From contig DUKW01000143.1 in assembly GCA_013329105.1 (NCBI GenBank), positions 1 through 17,991 of the forward strand: DNA of 17,991 nt. Direction: 5' to 3'. This document shows, one piece after another, positions 1 to 7,440 of the stretch. Made by a program: the position numbers and the translations under genes. This stretch comes from Candidatus Methanomethylophilaceae archaeon. GTDB taxonomy: Archaea; Thermoplasmatota; Thermoplasmata; Methanomassiliicoccales; Methanomethylophilaceae. The notes beneath the pieces were generated by a model. It ran no database searches. It was given only the letters and a program-made list of their open reading frames with translations, and was not told where the DNA came from. The stretch's first letter is position 1; every line of letters starts with the position of its first letter.

Positions 1-411
1 ATCTGGGAGGTTTACGAGTGTCCTGCAGCGATAACATTGATAAAAGCCCATCAGAGTCTGGAGGGGCTTGTCCTTACAAGGGACCTACTGTCTTTTAAAC
101 ACATCGTGGAGCAGCGTTTCTCAGAGGTAGTATACGATGGCCTTTGGTTCGGTCCTCTCAGGGAATCGTTGGATGCTTTCATAGATCAGAGTCAGGAATT
201 TGTGACGGGCATCGTAAGAGTCCGCCTTCACAAAGGTAACGCGGTGGTAGTCGGACGTAAGTCACCCTTCTCGCTCTATGATGAAGGTTTGGCCACATAT
301 GCCGAGGGGGATGAGTTCGATCACGACGCCGCCAGAGGTTTCATCTACTGTTGGGGACTTCCTAATAAAACCGTTGCCAGGGTACAAAGAAGGGATGAAA
401 ATGGCCAATAA
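1..411 (+). CDS. argG: Argininosuccinate synthase, C-terminal part (5' end outside window)
   Basis: The frame is open from base 1 and ends at TAA 409-411, leaving 136 residues. They match the C-terminal multimerisation part of argininosuccinate synthase: a stretch reading KAHQSLEGLVLTRDLLSFK, then VYDGLWFGPLRESLDAFID, VTGIVRVRLHKGN and a terminal FIYCWGLPNKTVARV, all family hallmarks. The enzyme joins citrulline and aspartate using ATP to give argininosuccinate in the cytoplasm. The ATP-binding N-terminal domain lies off the left edge. The gene overlaps argH by 11 bases, so the two are surely cotranscribed, and their products act consecutively. Nothing in the visible part looks damaged. Confidence 0.95.
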   Translation: MWEVYECPAAITLIKAHQSLEGLVLTRDLLSFKHIVEQRFSEVVYDGLWFGPLRESLDAFIDQSQEFVTGIVRVRLHKGNAVVVGRKSPFSLYDEGLATYAEGDEFDHDAARGFIYCWGLPNKTVARVQRRDENGQ

Positions 412-1846
412 GGCTCTTTGGTCGGGACGTTTCGAAAAGGAGATGGATGAAGATGTGCTCGCCTTCACCTCCTCCATGGATGTAGATTCACGCTTGGCAT
501 TCTATGATGTCATGGGCTCGATAGCTCATGTTAAAATGCTTGGTGAGAGAGGTATATTGCCTCAAGATGATGTAACACTCATAACAGATGGGCTTAAAAC
601 AATCCTTCAAGAGATTCTGGATGAGCGGATGGAGTTGGAGAAAAGCGTCGAAGATATCCATACCAATATCGAGACCAGACTCACTGAAATCATCGGGCAA
701 AGCGGCGGGAAACTACATACAGGTCGCAGCCGTAACGATCAGGTAGCCACTGATTTTCGTATGTATCTTCGTGACCGTGTTCTTGAGATTGTAAAAAACG
801 TAAATGACCTTCAGAGGGCACTGATGGCCATCGCTGAGCGCGGGAAGAACAGCATAATGCCCGGTTACACACACATGCAACACGCCCAGCCAGTTTCTCT
901 CGGTTTTCACATGATGGCCCACACATTCCGCCTTGATAGGGATGGAGACCGCTTCATGGAAGCGTTTAAACGTATCAATATGTGCCCTCTTGGGTCGGCA
1001 GCCCTTGCGGGAACCACGTACCCAATAGATAGACGTCTGACATCGGACATGCTTGGTTTCAACTCTCCCACACCCAATGCAATGGACTCGGTAAGCGACC
1101 GCGATTTTGTTCTTGACGTCATATATTGTTGCAGTACCGTGGCGTTACACCTCTCTTCACTATGCGAAGAGCTAATTATTTGGTCCTCCCCAGAGTTCGG
1201 TTTTGTAGAGATGGATGATACATACTCGACAGGTTCTTCCATAATGCCTCAGAAGAAGAACCCAGACATAGCCGAGCTGGTTCGTGGTAGGACGGGACGT
1301 GTAACAGGATCTCTCATCCAACTTATGACAATAGTGAAATCTTTGCCAATGGCCTACAATCGCGATCTCCAAGAAGACAAAGAGCCAGCAATGAGAGCCG
1401 TAGAGACCGTACTTTCCTACCTAATAATGAGCGAGCGGATGGTATCAACTTTAAAGTTCAACACTGACCGGATGCGGGCTATGACTGAAATAGGATTCAT
1501 AAATGCTACTGATTTAGCAGACTACCTGGTAATGAAGGGAGCACCATTCCGCAAGGCACATGAAGTCGTGGCTGGTATGGTAAAGGCCTGCATCGAGTCG
1601 AAAAGGAACTTAACAGATATGACCTTAGAAGAGATGAGGTCTTATTCCGAGCTCATTGAAGAAGATGTATTTGAGGCGATAGACCTTGACAACTGCGTCA
1701 GACGCCGTTGCTCATATGGAGGTACATCACCGCGCTGTGTAGAGATCCAAATCACAGAGTGTATAGACACGGTTATTAGAAGGGAAAGCCTCATAGAGGA
1801 TGCGAAAAAGAAGATCGAGTCCTCATGGGAGAGACTTCTTGCCTAG
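401..1846 (+). CDS. argH: Argininosuccinate lyase
   Basis: A 481-residue fumarase/aspartase-superfamily enzyme that splits argininosuccinate into arginine and fumarate. Visible motifs are TGRSRNDQVATD, GYTHMQHAQP and the superfamily signature GSSIMPQKKNPD at residues 278-289, which carries the catalytic serine loop; length is normal. The frame is open further upstream (to 278), but those residues do not look like ArgH. The start at 401 gives MANKALWSGRF, the usual ArgH beginning, and has an AGGG motif at 391-394 with six bases spacing. The start lies inside argG (11-base overlap). The stop is TAG, unusual here, and its bases form a CTAG palindrome shared with the stop of the convergent gene. 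Confidence 0.96.
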   Translation: MANKALWSGRFEKEMDEDVLAFTSSMDVDSRLAFYDVMGSIAHVKMLGERGILPQDDVTLITDGLKTILQEILDERMELEKSVEDIHTNIETRLTEIIGQSGGKLHTGRSRNDQVATDFRMYLRDRVLEIVKNVNDLQRALMAIAERGKNSIMPGYTHMQHAQPVSLGFHMMAHTFRLDRDGDRFMEAFKRINMCPLGSAALAGTTYPIDRRLTSDMLGFNSPTPNAMDSVSDRDFVLDVIYCCSTVALHLSSLCEELIIWSSPEFGFVEMDDTYSTGSSIMPQKKNPDIAELVRGRTGRVTGSLIQLMTIVKSLPMAYNRDLQEDKEPAMRAVETVLSYLIMSERMVSTLKFNTDRMRAMTEIGFINATDLADYLVMKGAPFRKAHEVVAGMVKACIESKRNLTDMTLEEMRSYSELIEEDVFEAIDLDNCVRRRCSYGGTSPRCVEIQITECIDTVIRRESLIEDAKKKIESSWERLLA

Positions 1847-2211
1847 CGGTCACCGCCAATAGTGTTGTACTCCAAACGGTGTTGCACACCTGCAGCTTCA
1901 AGCATAATACTGATTTTTTCACTTATACGGGTGATATCAGTCGGTCTAGATGACCCCTTTATGTAGAACTCCTTCCTATCCAATGGAAAAATCAATCTCA
2001 TACGGCCCCTTCTATTATAGCCCTCAGGTTTGATGTTTCGCTCCAGGTCACGGACGTTCAATTCGATGAACATCTGCATAACTTCTTCATCCTCTGGAAA
2101 CTGATCTGTTTCCTTCAAAAGTAAAGAGAGGATATCTGGAAAGACATTGGTAAGATGTTTGTAATCTGAATCACCAGTAAGAACAAAATGACAACTCGTA
2201 GCTTTCATCAT
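1843..2211 (-). CDS. Uncharacterised small protein, 122 aa
   Basis: I do not recognise this family. The protein is soluble and charged, with no signal peptide, membrane segment or Cys cluster. It starts MMKATSCHFVLTGDSDY, has an acidic middle (QFPEDEEVMQMF) and a basic stretch (YNRRGRMRLIFPLDRKEFYIKG), then a helical-looking C-terminus. It looks like a compact alpha/beta domain, but no function can be assigned. It is convergent with argH and their TAG stops overlap. There is no Shine-Dalgarno sequence; instead a TATA-like element lies about 26 bases upstream of the first ATG, which suggests a leaderless transcript. A second ATG follows at once and could equally be the start. The full-length open frame with its own promoter makes it a likely real gene. 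Confidence 0.7.
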   Translation of the reverse strand: MMKATSCHFVLTGDSDYKHLTNVFPDILSLLLKETDQFPEDEEVMQMFIELNVRDLERNIKPEGYNRRGRMRLIFPLDRKEFYIKGSSRPTDITRISEKISIMLEAAGVQHRLEYNTIGGDR

Positions 2212-2232
2212 ATCTTTTGAATTCTTGATGCC

Positions 2233-2265
2233 TATTTAAACATAATGCAAGAGAGGTTTAAATTT
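2233..2265. promoter_or_regulatory. Two divergent TATA-type promoters
   Basis: Between the divergent genes lie two AT boxes. On the minus strand GTTTAAATA (2233-2241) is centred about 26 bases before the ATG at 2211, the spacing of a leaderless archaeal transcript. On the plus strand TTTAAATTT (2257-2265) would start transcription near 2286-2288, giving thiDN a leader of roughly 30 bases. No TPP-riboswitch-like sequence fits in that leader. Confidence 0.55.
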
Positions 2266-2319
2266 TTATGAGAAAACCGCAACGATGACCATATTAACCC
2301 CGGCAACATTAGAGGATAT

Positions 2320-3618
2320 ATGTATCGGGCCCTCACCATAGCTGGTTCGGACTCTGTGGGAGGAGCGGGGGTCCAGGCAGATCTCAAGGCGTTTGCGTCC
2401 TTGGGCGTCCATGGCTGCTCTGCAATTACCGCTCTCACCGCTCAGAACACTGTCAGCGTTGATCGCATCGAAACGGTATCAGTTGATATGATACGGGCTC
2501 AGCTCAAAAGCGTCCTAGATGATGTGGAGATTGGCGCCGCCAAAACTGGCATGCTTTTTTCACCAGAGATAGTTGATGTTGTCCTGGAGACATTCACTGA
2601 CCTCGACATACCTCTGGTGGTTGACCCTGTCATGGTGGCAGGAGTGGGAGATAGCCTGAGCTCTGAGGGCCTTACCGAAGCTCTCCGATCTCGTCTTGTG
2701 CCTGTATGTACCCTTGTGACTCCAAATTTATATGAGGCTGAGGTTTTGGCAAATACAAAGATCCTAAACGAAGATGACGCTATGCGTGCCTGCGAGATCA
2801 TTGGTCGCGAAGGCAACGGGGTATATCTAAAGGGGGGGCATATGGATTCTGAGATGGTGGTCGACATGTTATACTATGGTTCAGAGTTTCTGAGGTTCCA
2901 ATATCCCAGACTGCCCCCTGCGGGGCATGGTGGAGGCTGTACACTATCTGCATTTATAACAGGATACTTAGCTAAAGGAAATGACCTAATAAGCGCCGTT
3001 AGATCCGCAAGAGAGGACATACAATCTTCAATAGCCACCATGTACACCGTTGGTAGAGGCGTTAAGGTAACCAATCCTATGATAGCAATTCAAAGAGCCG
3101 CCGAGGCAATAGACGTAGTTGAAGAAGTCTCACGATATGCTCGTTCTTTGATACATTTTCTTCCACCGGAGTGGATACCTGAAAAAGGTTGTGATCTTGC
3201 CTTTGCCCTGCCGGTCGCCAGGGGACCGCATGATGTGGCTCTCCTAGAAACAAGAATAGTAAAGGTTCATGACGAGCCTTGGATGGGGCGGGGCGTCACT
3301 TTTGGCGAGGATGGGGACTTTGCGAACATAGTTCTTTCTGCAATGCGCCATGACCCTAAAATGAGAGCTGCCATGAGCGTACGGTTTGACAGGTCTCTCA
3401 TCGACACCATAGAAGAAATGGGTCTAACGATCTCACCTTTATCCAAAATATATGATGAAGGCGTAGAGAACACCGATATATTCTACAGAAAATCAGAATA
3501 TGAAGAGGACCTTCCAGATGTCGTCTTTGAGTACGATAAGCCTGGAAAAGAGTCTATAATAGTCATATTAGGCCATACTCCTGGTGATGTATTTAATAAG
3601 ATATCATTGTTGCTCTGA
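2320..3618 (+). CDS. thiDN: Bifunctional ThiD-ThiN: HMP-phosphate kinase fused to thiamine-phosphate synthase
   Basis: 432 residues. Residues 1 to about 255 are a ribokinase-fold ThiD (hydroxymethylpyrimidine / HMP-phosphate kinase): [17 protein letters not shown] near the start, [13 protein letters not shown] at 101-113, and the anion-hole region [11 protein letters not shown] at 202-212 with the catalytic cysteine C207. Residues about 265-432 are the archaeal ThiN domain, which replaces bacterial ThiE and joins HMP diphosphate to thiazole phosphate: [18 protein letters not shown], then [27 protein letters not shown] at 2311-2315 lies just upstream of the ATG. In the catalytic loop the usual threonine of GTGC is a glycine (GGGC), which may be tolerated in this subfamily. 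It is first in a run of four co-oriented genes. Confidence 0.93.
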   Translation: MYRALTIAGSDSVGGAGVQADLKAFASLGVHGCSAITALTAQNTVSVDRIETVSVDMIRAQLKSVLDDVEIGAAKTGMLFSPEIVDVVLETFTDLDIPLVVDPVMVAGVGDSLSSEGLTEALRSRLVPVCTLVTPNLYEAEVLANTKILNEDDAMRACEIIGREGNGVYLKGGHMDSEMVVDMLYYGSEFLRFQYPRLPPAGHGGGCTLSAFITGYLAKGNDLISAVRSAREDIQSSIATMYTVGRGVKVTNPMIAIQRAAEAIDVVEEVSRYARSLIHFLPPEWIPEKGCDLAFALPVARGPHDVALLETRIVKVHDEPWMGRGVTFGEDGDFANIVLSAMRHDPKMRAAMSVRFDRSLIDTIEEMGLTISPLSKIYDEGVENTDIFYRKSEYEEDLPDVVFEYDKPGKESIIVILGHTPGDVFNKISLLL

Positions 3619-3626
3619 GGTGCCAT

Positions 3627-4781
3627 ATGCGTATAGCGATGCCAACTGACAGTTATTTACCCACCCGAGACGGTGTGGTGACCTCTGTAATCAGCGCCAA
3701 ACAGTCATTAGAAGCCTTGGGACATGAGGTCATCGTAGTTGCCCCTGACCCAGGAGAGGGTGCTAGGGAAGATGGCACCATTTATTTTCCTTCTCGTTCC
3801 TTCCGCTCTTATCCCGGATACTTTGTCCCGATATACCCATCCAATAAGATAGAGACAATCCGCGAACTAAATGTTGACATTATCCACTCGCAGGGACAGT
3901 TGACTATGGCTGTCAGAAGTATGTTAGCAGGTAGAGAGCTAAAACTTCCTGTTGTGATATCCTTCCACACAATGGTAACCGAAGCTATGCAATATTACTC
4001 CCCCATACCGCTCAATATAGAGATTGCAGAGAAACTCTTTTGGATATACTTTCGCTACCTTCTAAATCATGCTGATGCTGTCATTGCACCCACAGAAGCC
4101 ATAAAAAAGGAGCTTCTATCTAGAGCTCCGGCCATAAAGAGAATCGAGGTCATTCCTACGGGTATAGATACAAAACGATTCAATCCTTCTCTTGACGGCA
4201 CGATAATAAGGGAAAGATATAGTCTCGATGGGTATAGAGTCGTGTTACACGTTGGAAGAATCTCATTTGAGAAGAACATCGGGACCGTGATAAGGGCGCT
4301 CAAATATCTGCCGGAAGACGTAATATTGTTGCTAGTAGGCACCGGCCCCGCCATGGAAAATATGAAAATGCTCGCAGAGGAGCTGGGTATCAGCGACCGT
4401 GTGGTGTTTACAGGCTTCGTTCCGGATACCGAGATTCCCTTGTATTATGCTGCTGCAGATACACTGGTAATCGCCTCAAAATTCGAGACTCAGGGACTGG
4501 TGGTCTTGGAAGCAATGGGATGTGGCACACCAGTTGCCGCAATAGGATATCGCGCCTTGAAGGATACGATAGAAAACGGAGTTAATGGTTACCTCTTTGA
4601 GGATGATCCCCTAAGCTGCGCCCGTGCTGTGACTGCTTGTCTTGAGGCTGATGGAGAGATGAAAAGAGCGGCACGTAGGACGGCAGAGAGATACTCTATG
4701 GAGACGAGCGCAGAAAGGATGGTTAGTCTCTATGAAGACGCAATTGAGATCAAGAGGCGCCGTCTGAAGGGGAGAAATTAA
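3627..4781 (+). CDS. Glycosyltransferase, GT4 family (GT-B fold)
   Basis: 384 residues. The N-terminal Rossmann domain opens with RIAMPTDSYLPTRDGVVTSV, the glycine-containing acceptor loop of GT4 enzymes. The C-terminal donor domain has VLHVGRISFEKN (near residue 220), LLLVGTGP and the EX7E motif FETQGLVVLEAM with E287 and E295, the retaining-transferase signature. The closest familiar types are 1,2-diacylglycerol or phosphatidylinositol glycosyltransferases, so a glycolipid role is plausible but not proven. No membrane segment is seen. A clear Shine-Dalgarno GAGGTG (3617-3622), overlapping the thiDN stop, precedes the ATG by four bases. Its TAA overlaps the next gene's ATG (TAATG), so the two are translationally coupled. 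Confidence 0.88.
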   Translation: MRIAMPTDSYLPTRDGVVTSVISAKQSLEALGHEVIVVAPDPGEGAREDGTIYFPSRSFRSYPGYFVPIYPSNKIETIRELNVDIIHSQGQLTMAVRSMLAGRELKLPVVISFHTMVTEAMQYYSPIPLNIEIAEKLFWIYFRYLLNHADAVIAPTEAIKKELLSRAPAIKRIEVIPTGIDTKRFNPSLDGTIIRERYSLDGYRVVLHVGRISFEKNIGTVIRALKYLPEDVILLLVGTGPAMENMKMLAEELGISDRVVFTGFVPDTEIPLYYAAADTLVIASKFETQGLVVLEAMGCGTPVAAIGYRALKDTIENGVNGYLFEDDPLSCARAVTACLEADGEMKRAARRTAERYSMETSAERMVSLYEDAIEIKRRRLKGRN

Positions 4782-5392
4782 TGGAGTTTTTTGATATCGG
4801 CCAGATAATATACGACATCTTTGGCCCATATGGTTGGTGGGGCATCCTTCTCTGTGTCTTGCTGATCTTCATCATAGATTCCATGATATTTCCTACGTTG
4901 CCAGAACTCTTCACGGTCATCGCCTTCATGTACTCCCCCTCACTTGAGTGGGCACTGGCCATACTCCTAACCCTTGTGGTGGGAGAATTTCTGGGTATGA
5001 CGACACTTTTTCTGATAGTGGAAAGAATCCATGTGCCTAAGAAGATCCAAATGATAGCTAGCCGTTATGTGAATTTCCTGATAATCGGAGATGAGAAGAT
5101 CCTCCTGGTGAACAGAATTGCCCCAATGATACCTTTCGCTGGGGCATTTGTGAGTATTATCGATAGTTGGACCTATCGGAAAGCGGTCTTCTATTTGGCC
5201 ACGGGGGCCGCCTTGAAATACGGCGTGATACTTGCCATGAGTGGCTTCTTCTATACTGTATTCAGTGGCCCCACCGCACAAAGGATAACCCTGACCTTTG
5301 TTATTTCAATTATAATCATCAGCTTCCTGTTCAGCTACTACAAGAAAAAGAACAGAAAAGAGGGAAAAACAAATGAAGATAGTGCATGTTAA
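4781..5392 (+). CDS. Polytopic membrane protein, possibly VTT/DedA-like
   Basis: 203 residues with about five hydrophobic helices: near 20-40, 44-60, 62-88, 133-160 and 168-188, followed by a lysine-rich cytoplasmic tail (KKKNRKEGK). The central stretch LLVNRIAPMIPFAGAFVSII followed by a conserved-looking aromatic/basic patch and another helix resembles the arrangement in VTT/DedA membrane proteins (a proline-containing re-entrant segment plus glycine-rich helix), but I see no decisive motif. DedA-like proteins are linked to lipid flipping, which would fit between two glycosyltransferases. That role is inference. The start overlaps the previous stop by one base; the last 20 bases overlap the next gene. 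Confidence 0.75.
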   Translation: MEFFDIGQIIYDIFGPYGWWGILLCVLLIFIIDSMIFPTLPELFTVIAFMYSPSLEWALAILLTLVVGEFLGMTTLFLIVERIHVPKKIQMIASRYVNFLIIGDEKILLVNRIAPMIPFAGAFVSIIDSWTYRKAVFYLATGAALKYGVILAMSGFFYTVFSGPTAQRITLTFVISIIIISFLFSYYKKKNRKEGKTNEDSAC

Positions 5393-6437
5393 TCCGTACT
5401 TTTACCCATACCGCGGAGGCATAGAGCACCGAATCCATTCGGTATGCTCTGTGCTGGGAAGGAATAATGAGGTGACCGTCGTCACCTCTCGCCTTCCTGG
5501 TACCAACCCTCATGAGGATATGGGTGCATATGACATAATAAGACTGGAGTCTAAATTTTATGGAAACTATAATCCTCCCTATGTGGTTTCAAAAGGATTG
5601 AAAGAAACTCTCGATGAACTCAGTCCCGATATTGTGGATTTCCATTATCGTTGGGCGCCATCGTACACCAGAGCCATGGCGTCATACAAAGGAAAAAAAG
5701 TATTCACATGGCATAATAGCTAGGGAGAGGGAGAGGGCCCTTTAAAAAGAACCGCCTCCATCATAAACGACCGGCTGTTCCTTAAGCGATTGAAGGATTA
5801 TGATGCATTTACGTGCATCAGTGGGTATATAAGAGATCAGCTTCTCTCCTTAAAGATTTCATCAGATAAGCTGCACGTCATTGAAAATGGGGTCTATTTA
5901 CCGAGTCAGGTCTCTGGTAAGGAAGATGGTTTCATTCTTTTCGTCGGACGTTTGGTGGCTACCAAGGGAGTGAACTATCTTCTACAGGCCATGAAAGACA
6001 TCGACGCCCCCCTAAAGATATGCGGAAAAGGCCCAGAAACAGATCGGTTAAAATCTCTAGCTACAGAACTGGGTGTGGATGATAAGGTGGATTTTTTGGG
6101 TTATGTGAGCGATGAGGAACGGGACAGGCTCCTTGATCGCTGCACTCTTTATGTTATGCCATCCACTTTCGAGGCTTACGGCATAGCGGTCGCAGAGGCC
6201 ATGGCACACCGTAAAGCGGTCGTATGCAGTAACGTGGGAGGCCTCCCTGAAGTAGTCCGTGACAGTGGAGTACTGGTGCCTCCCAGAGACCCAAAACGAC
6301 TGGCGGAGGCCATAAACTATCTGCTTGAGAGTCAAGAAGAGCGTCAGCGCCTTGGAGAGAGAGCCGCAAAGCTGGCAGAGGAATATAGCTGGGATAATGT
6401 GGGCCTTCGTACACTGAAGCTTTACCAATCGCTTTAA
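5373..6437 (+). CDS. Glycosyltransferase, GT4 family, read through an in-frame UAG (possible pyrrolysine codon) at 5721-5723
   Basis: A single frame of 354 codons interrupted only by TAG at codon 117. Upstream, MKIVHVNPYFYPYRGGIEHRI is a typical GT4 N-terminus. Downstream in the same frame come GEGEGPLKR, INDRLFLKRL and DAFTCISGYIRDQLL, then FVGRLVATKGV (about 190-200), ICGKGPETD and the EX7E motif FEAYGIAVAEAM with E267 and E275. Both halves are intact and in phase with no frameshift, and the TAG falls just after the conserved-looking WHNS of the GT4 fold. Either UAG is decoded (pyrrolysine fits a Methanomassiliicoccales host), or this is a recent nonsense mutation, or a base-call error from TAT/TAC (Tyr). 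Shine-Dalgarno AGAGGGA lies near 5359-5365. The final TAA shares TTAA with the opposing gene. Confidence 0.75.
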
Positions 6438-7336
6438 CTCAATATTTTGTTGAGTGTTATTTTAAAAGTGAGGTTTTGGCCTATCCTTTCTTCCGCATAC
6501 TTGAAATGCATAACATCACGATCCACATAGCTGATAAAGAATGACTTCCCGTCAGCGTCCACACCGCAGACGTTGTTAGCACTTTCTGGTCCTAGCAGAT
6601 TCTTTATGGTTATCGTCTCCGGACTCGTCTCCGGACCTACAGAGACGACCTCTACATACCACCCTTCGTGGTAGGCCTCACCATACGACCAGTATTTTTC
6701 ACCTTTAGAAGGAAGATTGATAATACTGACCTCATCGAGATCAGGGTCATAATGATTAACCCAGACATCCCAAGCGTATATGGGATGGGTCACACAGAGG
6801 CCACAGGCAGCTGGCTCCCCGTAAAACGATTCGAACTCCGATAGATTCATTGTCTGCCGCATTGGGATATTCTGAACAAGGTCGTATACTACCAGCTGGC
6901 TATCTGGAATCAGGCCATATGCCTCAGCGGCAGGTATGATCACGGTGACCTCTTCACCCACAGCCAAGCCGATGACGGCCCTCTCAAAACCAGAGAGAAG
7001 AGTGTTACTGCCTATCGTGAATTTCAAGGGTTGATACTCTGACTCGCTCTTCAACGTGAAACTGAAGCTTTTTTGGATACTGTTGTTGGATGCTACTGAC
7101 CAAAGCGATGTGTCAAACACCATACCGTTATCGTAATAACCGATATAGTCTACAGAGACTGTGTCGCCTTCGGCAGCCGTACGTATTCCTTCTACCGGCT
7201 TACTCAGACTGTCAGCTACAGCTAGCCCTGCCACTATCAACAGACATGTCACAAACACCGCTGCAGATATCAAGACAGGAGAGTCCACAGCATTCTTATT
7301 GAATTTAAGGGAACTCCCTCTCCTCATCAGCGCCAT
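6434..7336 (-). CDS. Membrane-anchored FKBP-type peptidyl-prolyl cis-trans isomerase
   Basis: 300 residues. A short basic N-terminus is followed by one hydrophobic helix (about 19-42), so the rest probably faces outside. The FKBP core starts at GDTVSVDYIGYYDNGMVFDTS (57-77) and continues with KFTIGSNTLLSGFERAVIGL (105-124) and VTVIIPAAEAYG, all standard FKBP/SlyD strands. After it comes a C-terminal extension of about 130 residues holding a CGLC pair (C178, C181) and C257, not part of a minimal FKBP. There is no Shine-Dalgarno sequence. A TATA-like box at 7351-7358 lies about 27 bases before the fourth codon (ATG, 7325-7327), so a leaderless start at M4 is an alternative. The end overlaps the convergent glycosyltransferase by four bases. 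Confidence 0.88.
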   Translation of the reverse strand: MALMRRGSSLKFNKNAVDSPVLISAAVFVTCLLIVAGLAVADSLSKPVEGIRTAAEGDTVSVDYIGYYDNGMVFDTSLWSVASNNSIQKSFSFTLKSESEYQPLKFTIGSNTLLSGFERAVIGLAVGEEVTVIIPAAEAYGLIPDSQLVVYDLVQNIPMRQTMNLSEFESFYGEPAACGLCVTHPIYAWDVWVNHYDPDLDEVSIINLPSKGEKYWSYGEAYHEGWYVEVVSVGPETSPETITIKNLLGPESANNVCGVDADGKSFFISYVDRDVMHFKYAEERIGQNLTFKITLNKILS

Positions 7337-7350
7337 TTAACATAAAGATG

Positions 7351-7358
7351 ATATAAAA
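7351..7358 (-). promoter_or_regulatory. TATA box for the FKBP gene
   Basis: The minus strand reads TTTTATAT here. Its centre is about 27 bases before the internal ATG at 7327 and 18 before the ATG at 7336, favouring a leaderless transcript starting at or near the fourth codon. On the plus strand the same bases read ATATAAAA and could act as an upstream promoter for thrS. Confidence 0.4.
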
Positions 7359-7405
7359 TCCCTTCCATATGTACGAGACCGCTTTCGACACAACACTACA
7401 ACCAA

Positions 7406-7415
7406 TTTAAATATC
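7406..7415 (+). promoter_or_regulatory. TATA box for thrS
   Basis: TTTAAATATC is identical to the box in front of the leu operon. It predicts a transcription start near 7436, only about five bases before the ATG, which would leave the GGGAG motif at 7430-7434 outside the message. A longer transcript from the AT-rich box at 7351-7358 would include that motif. Confidence 0.45.
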
Positions 7416-7440
7416 TGAGTCTGATTTTCTGGGAGATCCC

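Noticed and set aside
2266..2319. A TPP riboswitch before thiDN
   Set aside because: The predicted leader is about 30 bases and lacks the conserved THI-box elements.
2285..2341. A 18-residue frame overlapping the thiDN start ([18 protein letters not shown])
   Set aside because: Its ATG falls near the predicted transcription start, so a leaderless upstream frame is conceivable, but nothing else supports it.
7369..7410. A 13-codon frame before thrS with three Thr codons (MYETAFDTTLQPI)
   Set aside because: Tempting as a Thr leader peptide, but it has no ribosome site, its end overlaps the thrS TATA box, and neither promoter would place its ATG inside the message.
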